From positions 9,757 to 73,756 of the forward strand of contig JAVBTA010000034.1 in assembly GCA_031556375.1 (NCBI GenBank): 64,000 nucleotides of DNA, in the 5' to 3' direction. Each line of letters begins with the position of its first letter. The first letter of the stretch is position 1. The stretch is from BNXB01 sp031556375. Its GTDB lineage: Bacteria > Bacteroidota > Bacteroidia > Bacteroidales > Azobacteroidaceae. Positions 1-7,093 of the stretch are shown here, in pieces. The position numbers and the translations under genes were made by a program. The notes beneath the pieces are model-generated. The model saw only the letters and a list, made by a program, of their open reading frames with translations. It searched no databases and was not told where the DNA came from.

Positions 1-1240
1 CGCTGATATAACGTTCTGTCAGTTTTACGCAGGCATCAATGGCGTCCTGAGTATAAATTACATTATGGTGATCTTCGTATTTAGGCTTAATATTTTGCAA
101 AATTTGCAGAGTTTCTTCCGGAGTCGTAGGATCGACCATTACTTTCTGAAAACGACGTTCTAAAGCACCGTCTTTTTCTATATTTTTCCTGTATTCATCG
201 AGAGTAGTCGCTCCGATACATTGTATTTCACCTCTTGCCAGAGCCGGTTTAAGCATATTCGCGGCATCCATTGAGCCTGCGGCACCTCCGGCACCTACAA
301 TGGTATGTATTTCGTCGATGAAAAGGATAATATTCGGATTTTTAGATAATTCGTTGAGTACAGCCTTGATACGTTCTTCAAATTGTCCGCGGTATTTTGT
401 TCCGGCTACTATTGAAGCCATATCCAGGTTGATCACTCGTTTGTCGAATAAAACACGGGAAACTTTCCTCTGAACGATTCTGAGAGCCAATCCTTCAACG
501 ATTGCTGATTTACCTACACCAGGCTCACCGATCAATACAGGGTTGTTTTTCTTTCTGCGGCTCAGGATCTGTGCCAGACGTTCGATTTCGCGTTCACGTC
601 CAACGATAGGATCCAGACGGTTTTCTTCGGCAGCACGGGTCATATCCGTACCAAAACTATCTAGTACCGGGGTGTCACTGCTTTTAGCCCCCGGCTGAGA
701 CGGTTTGGATGAGCCTTTTTTCTTTGAGAATTGATCGTCATCCTCATCATCGTTGTCGTCGGTAAAACCTGCTCCCATATTGGATATACCAGGTGTAACA
801 TCATGATTATTATCTTTTGATAATAAGTTATACACTTTGCTATAGTCAATATTGTATTGATGTAAGACTTGTGTTGCCAGACTATCTTCATTTTTTAAAA
901 TAGCTAACAATAGGTGTTGAGTATCAGTTTCTTCACTGTTCAATCCCATAGATTCCAACATACTGACTCTCAGTAGATTTTCGACGCTTTTATCTATAAT
1001 CAATTGATTTTCGCTGACGTAATCGGAATTTTCATCAAACAACTCTATATCAATAGTTTGCTTGATTTCGTTAGGATCCTGTCCCAAGCGATATATGATG
1101 GAAGAAGCATTGCTGTCTTTATCACGAAGTATTCCCAACAACAAATGCTCTATCTTTACATTTGTGTTGTGCAGACGTCCTGCTTCTTCGCGGCTATAAG
1201 CCAAAACTTCTTTTACATTGTCTGAAAAATTTCTTTCCAT
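1..1240 (-). CDS. clpC: ATP-dependent Clp protease ATP-binding subunit ClpC (N-terminal 413 residues; cut by window edge)
   Basis: AAA+ unfoldase that feeds substrates to ClpP in the cytoplasm. The translation begins MERNFSDNVKEVLAYSREEA and shows two Clp N-terminal repeats (about residues 1-145), an acidic linker rich in Asp (about 160-180), and the first AAA+ module with Walker A GEPGVGKS (about 238-245) and Walker B ILFIDE (about 303-309). The arginine-finger region GALERRFQ follows. The second AAA+ module lies beyond position 1. The start at 1240 is preceded by AAGGAG eight bases upstream, an unusually clear Shine-Dalgarno for this genome. A -7 element TATATTTG (minus strand, 1281-1274) lies upstream but its -33 spacing is poor. 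folB is the tandem upstream neighbour. Confidence 0.97.
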   Translation of the reverse strand, partial: MERNFSDNVKEVLAYSREEAGRLHNTNVKIEHLLLGILRDKDSNASSIIYRLGQDPNEIKQTIDIELFDENSDYVSENQLIIDKSVENLLRVSMLESMGLNSEETDTQHLLLAILKNEDSLATQVLHQYNIDYSKVYNLLSKDNNHDVTPGISNMGAGFTDDNDDEDDDQFSKKKGSSKPSQPGAKSSDTPVLDSFGTDMTRAAEENRLDPIVGREREIERLAQILSRRKKNNPVLIGEPGVGKSAIVEGLALRIVQRKVSRVLFDKRVINLDMASIVAGTKYRGQFEERIKAVLNELSKNPNIILFIDEIHTIVGAGGAAGSMDAANMLKPALARGEIQCIGATTLDEYRKNIEKDGALERRFQKVMVDPTTPEETLQILQNIKPKYEDHHNVIYTQDAIDACVKLTERYIS

Positions 1241-1273
1241 AATACAACTCCTTAATTATTGTTATAAACACAA

Positions 1274-1281
1274 CAAATATA
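1274..1281 (-). promoter_or_regulatory. Candidate -7 element for clpC
   Basis: Read on the minus strand this is TATATTTG, a perfect match to the Bacteroidetes -7 consensus TAnnTTTG, about 33 bases before the clpC start. The nearest TTTG is at 1308-1305, 23 bases away, longer than the usual 19-21, so the -33 element is doubtful. Confidence 0.45.
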
Positions 1282-1344
1282 TTAACTTAATGTTTGGACT
1301 TAGTCAAAATATATGCCAAGTTAAAAATCAGGCAAAATGTCAGG

Positions 1345-1698
1345 TTAATTGAGAATAATCGTAGCTTTTTCAACCTCCCCACCTACAGGGGGATTGTGTT
1401 TGGAGAGTTTGATTTTGACCATTTTGATAGCAGGAAAAGTTGATTCAATTTTTTTTACGATTCTTCCAGCTACATGTTCCAGTAATTGTGAGGATATAGC
1501 CATTTCGTCTTTAACGATGGCATAAATGTCGGCATAACTGACAGTATCGTCCAGATTGTCGGTTTGAGATGCTTTGGAGAAATCCAAATGGATCTCCAAA
1601 TCAATTGTGTATTGGTTTCCAAGAACTCGTTCCTGTTCTAACACGCCATGGTAGGCGTAGAACTTCATGCCTTCTAAAAGAATAATATTTTTAGCCAT
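1345..1698 (-). CDS. folB: Dihydroneopterin aldolase
   Basis: Folate biosynthesis enzyme converting dihydroneopterin to 6-hydroxymethyldihydropterin and glycolaldehyde. The 117-residue product starts MAKNIILLEGMKFYAYHGVL; the FYAYHGV segment near the N-terminus is typical of FolB, and the C-terminal half carries the expected strand pattern ending VEKATIILN. The reading frame is open further upstream to 1779, but that would run into the divergent bactofilin gene and through the folB promoter, so the start at 1698 is chosen. The predicted transcription start lies almost on this ATG, suggesting a leaderless message. Confidence 0.93.
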   Translation of the reverse strand: MAKNIILLEGMKFYAYHGVLEQERVLGNQYTIDLEIHLDFSKASQTDNLDDTVSYADIYAIVKDEMAISSQLLEHVAGRIVKKIESTFPAIKMVKIKLSKHNPPVGGEVEKATIILN

Positions 1699-1703
1699 AA
1701 TGA

Positions 1704-1735
1704 CAAAAGTAGTTTTTTGTTTGTATATTTGCAAA
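1704..1735 (-). promoter_or_regulatory. folB promoter (TTTG-N20-TACTTTTG)
   Basis: On the minus strand TTTG (1735-1732) and TACTTTTG (1711-1704) are separated by 20 bases, matching the Bacteroidetes -33/-7 pattern. The -33 element abuts the -7 element of the opposite bactofilin promoter. The expected start site, a few bases past 1704, falls at or inside the folB start codon. Confidence 0.7.
1724..1731 (+). promoter_or_regulatory. Candidate -7 element for the bactofilin gene
   Basis: TATATTTG matches TAnnTTTG and lies 35 bases before the bactofilin ATG. No good TTTG is found 19-21 bases upstream (the region reads ATGACAAA), so the -33 part is weak. Confidence 0.5.
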
Positions 1736-1766
1736 TTCAAGAGTAATTTGTTAAAAATACCATTAT

Positions 1767-2117
1767 ATGTTGAAAGCAAAACAGATTATACCTACCTCAG
1801 GGATGCACAATAGTTTGGCATCCGGAACTATCATCAAAGGTAATATTTTTGCAGAAGAGGATTTGCGTATCGATGGAAAAGTTGAAGGAAACATCGAATG
1901 TTCAGGCAAGATTGTAGTAGGCCCAAGTGCAGAAATATTAGGCCAGATTATCTGTCAGAATGCCGAGTTAATGGGAAAAATACAAGGTAACACTAGAGCT
2001 GCCGGAACTTTATGTCTTAAAAGTTCAGTACAGTACCATGGAGATATAATTGCTAAAAATCTGGAAATAGAACCAGGAGCAACGTTTAACGGAGCTTGTA
2101 AAATGCTTGCCGAATAA
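1767..2117 (+). CDS. Bactofilin family polymer-forming cytoskeletal protein
   Basis: A 116-residue protein of the bactofilin (CcmA/DUF583) family, whose members self-assemble into nucleotide-independent filaments used in shape control or envelope organisation. The central part (about residues 20-110) is a short right-handed beta-helix built from repeats such as GTIIKGNIFAEEDLRIDGKV, EGNIECSGKIVVGPSAEI and GQIICQNAELMGKI. There is no signal peptide or membrane segment. It is divergent from folB and convergent with malQ with only 10 bases between stops. The cell-shape role is inferred from the family; nothing here identifies its partner peptidase. Confidence 0.9.
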   Translation: MLKAKQIIPTSGMHNSLASGTIIKGNIFAEEDLRIDGKVEGNIECSGKIVVGPSAEILGQIICQNAELMGKIQGNTRAAGTLCLKSSVQYHGDIIAKNLEIEPGATFNGACKMLAE

Positions 2118-2127
2118 ATTCGGCTAC

Positions 2128-4827
2128 TTATTTTAGATCTCCATTTCTGCTGGAATCTTCTATTAGTTCTTTAATGGAAGTATTTAGTTTTTCAGAAGTC
2201 AACAATTCTTCTATTGTTATGTGCATCTTGTAACGCCAATAATGCTTGGTGTTCGCAGGAATGTTTATTCTTTCAGACTCACAATCTACTTTGCGTAGTT
2301 GTTCATCAATCGACAACCAGTCCTGAAAAGGAATAATTGCTAACATCGCAGGTGAATCCAAGTGATTTTTGATGATTTGCCTGCATATATCCGTAGAACA
2401 ATCTACAGGAGCTTTTCCTTCTTGTTGTAATACCTGATTGTAATATCGTTGTCTTTTTTCTCGGTCTTCCAGCCACCAGCCTCTGATTGTCGACATATCA
2501 TGAGTCGAAGTGGTGCATACGGAATGATAAGGTATCTGTTTCAGATCAGTAAATTCGATATTACTTTCTTTAGGCATACGTTCTATCTCCAGACTTAGTA
2601 TTTGTAGTTTATTCATTACTTCCGGAACAGAGTGGGGGATCATTCCTAAATCCTCGCCGCAAACGAGCATATCCGTGCAGGATATCAACGGGATTAATCG
2701 TTTGTAGCCCTGTTCTTTCCAAAATTCGTTATGGCGTTGATAGTAATAATTCCAGTACAAGTAATCGAAAGCATACCGGTCGGAATTGCTTAATTCTTTG
2801 TATATAAAAGATGTAGATGCCGAAATCCGGGGATGAAAATGATTAATTTTTTTGTGATCCTCTATAAATAAGACTTCGTTGACAATACAGTATAATCCTT
2901 CACGGATAATAGTGCTTTTTTCATCGTTTTTATCTGCAAAATAACTCTCGATTTTACGTTGAGTATCAAAGCGTTCTTTTAATGCAGAATGATGTGACGA
3001 AGAACGTTCCAGGTAAATATCCCTTACTTCGGGAGTATATTCTCCGAATAATTCCGGAAGAAAAAGTTCATTGATATGAGGTGTCGTGAAACGTTCTATT
3101 TTAAATTCCAATCCGGCATTTTCAATTTCCGGTATGCTGAAAGGCAGAGAAGGATTGAAATAGCCAAGAAGTCCCTGCACTGATTTTTCCGGAATTTCCC
3201 AAATACGAAAAAATCCCAGGATATGATCGATCCGGTAGGCATCGAAATAATCCGATATTTTCCGGAAGCGTTTTTTCCACCAACTGTAATCATCATTTTC
3301 CATGATATCCCAATTATATGTCGGAAAGCCCCAGTTTTGTCCGGTAATAGAAAAATCATCAGGTGGAGCACCGGCTTGCATATCCATATTGTAATAATCG
3401 GGAGAAGTCCAGGCTTCTACACTTACCCTGCTGATACCGATAGGAATATCTCCTTTCAGTACAATCCCATTAGAATAGGCGTAATCCCTGACTTCCGAAA
3501 TTTGTTTATGCAGATGGAATTGCAGGTAATAATAGATTGCAATTTCCTTATAATGAGGTGATTGTATACTACAAAGATTTTCGATTTTCCCTTTTTCATA
3601 TTTGGAAAAATCTTTCCATTGACGGAAATTACAGGTTTTATTCTTTTCCCGAAGATAAGAATATGCAGCATAGGGTATTAACCAGTCCTTATTTTCTTCA
3701 AAAAACAATATGAACTCAGGAGATAACAAAACTTCTTCTCCGTCCTGGGAGTATAATTCGTTGAAGTATTCCCATTTATAGCGATCTACCGATTCGTAAT
3801 CTACAGAATCCAGTTGATTAAGTTCAGCTTGTTTTTGCGTGTAGTGTTTATTTCTGGATACGTCTTTCAACCTTCCCATTTTTTCCAGATTCAGATAGAG
3901 AGGATGTAAAGCATATATGGATATTGCATTGTAAGGATAGGAGTCCAGGCGTGTATGCGTCATCGTCGTATCGTTGACAGGCAATATCTGGATCATTTTT
4001 TGGGATGTCAGTTTTGCCCAATCTAGCATTTTTTTCAGATCTCCCAAATCTCCGATACCAAAACTGTTTTCCGATCTCAGGGAAAATACAGGAATGACTG
4101 TTCCTGCGCACTTCCAAGTTGCCTGATTCTCACGAAATTGTAATCCTGAAATAATTCCTGTTTCATTTTTTTTCAATGGAGGTAAATTTAGAGTCCGGTT
4201 GTCTCCATTTTCCCACCGGATGATTTTTTTTGAATCATTATCAATGATACAGAACTTATATTCAATGGGATAACTTAGTTTTCCGGCATCAAATTCAATC
4301 TCCCATTCCGGAAAATGATCGCACCCCATTACAAGTAATTGATTACTATCCCAATTTCCGAGTTCCGCCTGATTCCCTGAAATACAGAGGCTTTGATTTC
4401 TCCCGGTATGTGGCGCTAATGCTTTGATTATTATCTTTTTATCAGATTTTATTACTCTCTCGAATTTATTACAGGGATGAGCAAAAAAGCTTTTTATAAA
4501 TGCGGAAGAATAATATGCCTGATTTTGTGGCCTGTTTTGCCAATAATCATGCAGAAAGTAAGAAGAATCTGCTTTATAGGAATAAAAATGATGATTTTTT
4601 TGCCATTCTTCAAAAATAAGCTTGTCATTCGAATACATAAAGTATCTGTATTCGAAACTTATCTCTTCGTCAGGTAATTCAATTTCCAGATTCCAGTTTC
4701 CGTCACCGGAATATTCCATCAATTGGGCCATAGAGATATTCCATGCTCCTAATCCCGGAATAGAACCTATCACATAGAGGGTTTGCCCCCAAATGGTATG
4801 GAAGTGAATGTTGAAGCTGATTTTCAT
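2128..4827 (-). CDS. malQ: 4-alpha-glucanotransferase (amylomaltase) with tandem CBM20 domains
   Basis: GH77 amylomaltase transferring maltodextrin segments between alpha-1,4-glucans. The 899-residue product has two N-terminal starch-binding CBM20-type domains (about residues 1-110 and 125-235), a layout usual in Bacteroidetes and plants, then the GH77 barrel. Catalytic features are visible: nucleophile Asp534 in YRIDHILGFF, acid/base Glu725 in GEDLGMIP and the His-Asp pair at about 776-777 in STHDMSTIRGWW. There is no signal peptide, so it acts in the cytoplasm. The gene lies 87 bases downstream of the MFS permease gene with a palindrome between them. Confidence 0.96.
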   Translation of the reverse strand: MKISFNIHFHTIWGQTLYVIGSIPGLGAWNISMAQLMEYSGDGNWNLEIELPDEEISFEYRYFMYSNDKLIFEEWQKNHHFYSYKADSSYFLHDYWQNRPQNQAYYSSAFIKSFFAHPCNKFERVIKSDKKIIIKALAPHTGRNQSLCISGNQAELGNWDSNQLLVMGCDHFPEWEIEFDAGKLSYPIEYKFCIIDNDSKKIIRWENGDNRTLNLPPLKKNETGIISGLQFRENQATWKCAGTVIPVFSLRSENSFGIGDLGDLKKMLDWAKLTSQKMIQILPVNDTTMTHTRLDSYPYNAISIYALHPLYLNLEKMGRLKDVSRNKHYTQKQAELNQLDSVDYESVDRYKWEYFNELYSQDGEEVLLSPEFILFFEENKDWLIPYAAYSYLREKNKTCNFRQWKDFSKYEKGKIENLCSIQSPHYKEIAIYYYLQFHLHKQISEVRDYAYSNGIVLKGDIPIGISRVSVEAWTSPDYYNMDMQAGAPPDDFSITGQNWGFPTYNWDIMENDDYSWWKKRFRKISDYFDAYRIDHILGFFRIWEIPEKSVQGLLGYFNPSLPFSIPEIENAGLEFKIERFTTPHINELFLPELFGEYTPEVRDIYLERSSSHHSALKERFDTQRKIESYFADKNDEKSTIIREGLYCIVNEVLFIEDHKKINHFHPRISASTSFIYKELSNSDRYAFDYLYWNYYYQRHNEFWKEQGYKRLIPLISCTDMLVCGEDLGMIPHSVPEVMNKLQILSLEIERMPKESNIEFTDLKQIPYHSVCTTSTHDMSTIRGWWLEDREKRQRYYNQVLQQEGKAPVDCSTDICRQIIKNHLDSPAMLAIIPFQDWLSIDEQLRKVDCESERINIPANTKHYWRYKMHITIEELLTSEKLNTSIKELIEDSSRNGDLK

Positions 4828-4882
4828 ATGAACATAATTTATTCTTAAAGGTCATATGGAACTCGCATGTTCATTTGCTTTG

Positions 4883-4900
4883 ATGTACATTATTGTACAT
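4883..4900. promoter_or_regulatory. Palindrome ATGTACA-TTAT-TGTACAT upstream of malQ
   Basis: A perfect 7-base inverted repeat with a 4-base spacer in the 87-base gap before malQ. It is too AT-rich, and lacks a T-run, to be a convincing terminator. It has the size and symmetry of a dimeric-regulator operator. No consensus -7 element was found beside it. Confidence 0.35.
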
Positions 4901-4914
4901 GCTCGTTTCATTAC

Positions 4915-6159
4915 TTAATGCTGAAAATTTTTAATGTTTTCTGGATTGTGTTTGTATTTAAAAAAGATGGCAAAGGCAATTCCTATGACCAAAGCGTATC
5001 CTGCAAAGATAAACCAACAGGTACTCCAGTCTATGGTCTTGCCGTCAGCTGCAGTATAATGATTGATAACAGCCTGAGCTCCTATGTTTCCTAGGATTGC
5101 ACCCATTCCGTTGGTTACCATCATCAGCATACCTTGTGCACTGGAGCGGAATTTTACAGGTGTTTCCTGTTCTACAAAGAGAGAGCCGGAGATATTGAAG
5201 AAATCAAAAGCCATACCATAGATAATCATAGATAGTGTCAGCCAGATCATGCCTGAACCCGGATTTCCGATGCCGAAGAATCCGAATCTTAATACCCAGG
5301 CACCAAAACTCATGAGCATAACCGTTTTTATTCCGAATCTGCGGAGGAAAAACGGAATTGCTAATATAAACAAGGCTTCGGAGATCTGCGAAATGGACAA
5401 GAAAATATTGTTGTACTTGACTGCAAAGGAATCCGGAAAACTGTCTTTGAAGCTTCCGATAAACATACTGCCGTAAGAATTGGTTATTTGCAGGCACATT
5501 CCCAATAAGAAAGCGAAAAAGAAAAAGATAGCGATCCTTTTTTCTTTAAGTAACACCAGAGCGTCCAGTCCCAGAGTAGAAATCAGAGATCCTTTTTTCT
5601 TAGATTTTGTCGGAGGAGAAGCTGGCAGTGAAAAGGAATATAAACCAAGAAATGCGGCGGAACCACTGGCTAATAATAATTGGTTAGAGCTTGTTCCCCA
5701 TCCTGCAAGATCGACAATCCACATAGCCACGATAAACCCTATGGTTCCCCAGACACGGATAGGAGGGAAAACTTTGATGGTATCCATCCCTTTTTGTCCC
5801 AATATGCTGTAACAGACGGAATAACTCAGTCCTATTGTAGGCATAAAGGCCAGAGCATTAAGTACCATTAAAGGATATAATTGATCAAAAGTAGTTGCTT
5901 TTGATGCCATGAACAGGAAAACAGCTCCCAAAAGGTGCAATATTCCAAGCAATTTTTCCGAGTTCAGCCAACGGTCGGCAATAATTCCTGCGATAGTGGG
6001 CATTATTAAGGCAGCAAATCCAAATGAAGCAAATAGAGTGCCTATTTTACCACCCATGTCCATACTGAACATGTAATTTCCGAACGAAATAAGCCATGCC
6101 CCCCAGATGAAGAATTCCATGAATTGGAGTACCGTCAGACGTAACTTTATATTATTCAT
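4915..6159 (-). CDS. MFS transporter of the nucleoside:H+ symporter type
   Basis: A 414-residue inner-membrane protein with about 12 hydrophobic segments beginning right after the start (MNNIKLRLTVLQFMEFFIWG). The N-terminal signature FMEFFIWGAWLISFGNYM and the overall pattern match the Nuc_H_symport (NupG-like) family. The motif IIADRWLNSEKLLGILH near residues 58-75 resembles the MFS loop 2-3 motif. Substrate cannot be told from sequence; nucleosides are the family default, but many Bacteroidetes members sit beside sugar genes. It overlaps the 3' end of serA by 4 bases, so translation is probably coupled, and malQ follows. Confidence 0.85.
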   Translation of the reverse strand: MNNIKLRLTVLQFMEFFIWGAWLISFGNYMFSMDMGGKIGTLFASFGFAALIMPTIAGIIADRWLNSEKLLGILHLLGAVFLFMASKATTFDQLYPLMVLNALAFMPTIGLSYSVCYSILGQKGMDTIKVFPPIRVWGTIGFIVAMWIVDLAGWGTSSNQLLLASGSAAFLGLYSFSLPASPPTKSKKKGSLISTLGLDALVLLKEKRIAIFFFFAFLLGMCLQITNSYGSMFIGSFKDSFPDSFAVKYNNIFLSISQISEALFILAIPFFLRRFGIKTVMLMSFGAWVLRFGFFGIGNPGSGMIWLTLSMIIYGMAFDFFNISGSLFVEQETPVKFRSSAQGMLMMVTNGMGAILGNIGAQAVINHYTAADGKTIDWSTCWFIFAGYALVIGIAFAIFFKYKHNPENIKNFQH

Positions 6160-7076
6160 TTATTGACTCTGAATTTCTGATTACCTGTCTTAAAAAAGTC
6201 TACAATCTGGTTTGCGGCGGCAATCCCTGCGTTATTGTTCGCTTCAGCGGTTTGGGCTCCGATTTTTTTAGGAGTAGAATAATAGCGCTTTTCAAATTTG
6301 GCCAGCATTTCTTCATGATTTGAAGGCATGATATCCGTCACATACTTGAAATCCGGACGATCTTCCATTAATTTTACCAGTTCAGCCTCATTAATGACTT
6401 CTTTACGAGCAGTATTAACCAATAGCGCTTTTTTAGGCATCTTACTCAATAATGAATGATTGATTGAGTTTTTAGTCTCTGCTGTTGCCGGAATATGTAA
6501 AGACACAAACTGGCAGGTAGAATATAGTTCTTCAACAGATTTAACTTCTTTTACACCATCCTTTTCCATTATTTCAACAGGACAATACGGATCGAAAGCA
6601 TAAACTTCCATTCCAAAGCCTTTTGCTATGCGGGCAACGTTACGGCCAACATTTCCATAGGCATGGATTCCCAGTTTTTTACCCAATAATTCGCCTCCGG
6701 ATGAACCGTCATAAAAATTTCTCATGGCATACACCATCATTCCCAGAGCTAACTCAGCCACTGCATTGGAATTTTGTCCAGGAGTGTTCATTACGCAAAT
6801 ATTATTTGCAGTTGCTGTGTCTAAGTCAACATTATCATAACCGGCACCGGCCCTGACGACGATTTTTAAGTTTTTCGAAGCATTTAATACTTCTGCATCG
6901 ATGATATCACTTCGGATGATGATTGCGTTAGCTTCGGAAGCGGCCTCCAGAAGTTGCGATTTTTCCGTATATTTCTCCAATAAAAGGCATTGGAATCCCG
7001 CGTCATCAATAACTTTTCGTATACTATTTACAGCTTCTGCCGCAAAAGGTTTATCTGTTGCAATTAGAACTTTCAT
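6156..7076 (-). CDS. serA: 3-phosphoglycerate dehydrogenase (short Bacteroidetes type)
   Basis: D-isomer-specific 2-hydroxyacid dehydrogenase, probably the first step of serine biosynthesis. It has 306 residues, so the C-terminal ACT/regulatory domains of long SerA are absent. The NAD-binding segment GIHAYGNVGRNVARIAKG (about 136-153) and the catalytic Arg224 in NTARKEVINE are visible. The position that normally carries the catalytic His (TPHIG) reads TPKKIG, with Lys270. Start at 7076 is 17 bases after the histidine kinase stop, and the stop overlaps the permease start. Another 2-hydroxyacid dehydrogenase function cannot be excluded because of the missing His. Confidence 0.82.
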   Translation of the reverse strand: MKVLIATDKPFAAEAVNSIRKVIDDAGFQCLLLEKYTEKSQLLEAASEANAIIIRSDIIDAEVLNASKNLKIVVRAGAGYDNVDLDTATANNICVMNTPGQNSNAVAELALGMMVYAMRNFYDGSSGGELLGKKLGIHAYGNVGRNVARIAKGFGMEVYAFDPYCPVEIMEKDGVKEVKSVEELYSTCQFVSLHIPATAETKNSINHSLLSKMPKKALLVNTARKEVINEAELVKLMEDRPDFKYVTDIMPSNHEEMLAKFEKRYYSTPKKIGAQTAEANNNAGIAAANQIVDFFKTGNQKFRVNK

Positions 7077-7093
7077 ATATGTAATTTTTCTGG

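Noticed and set aside
1699..1779. Longer folB start overlapping the bactofilin gene
   Set aside because: It would read through the folB promoter and add residues unlike FolB; MAKN at 1698 matches the family.
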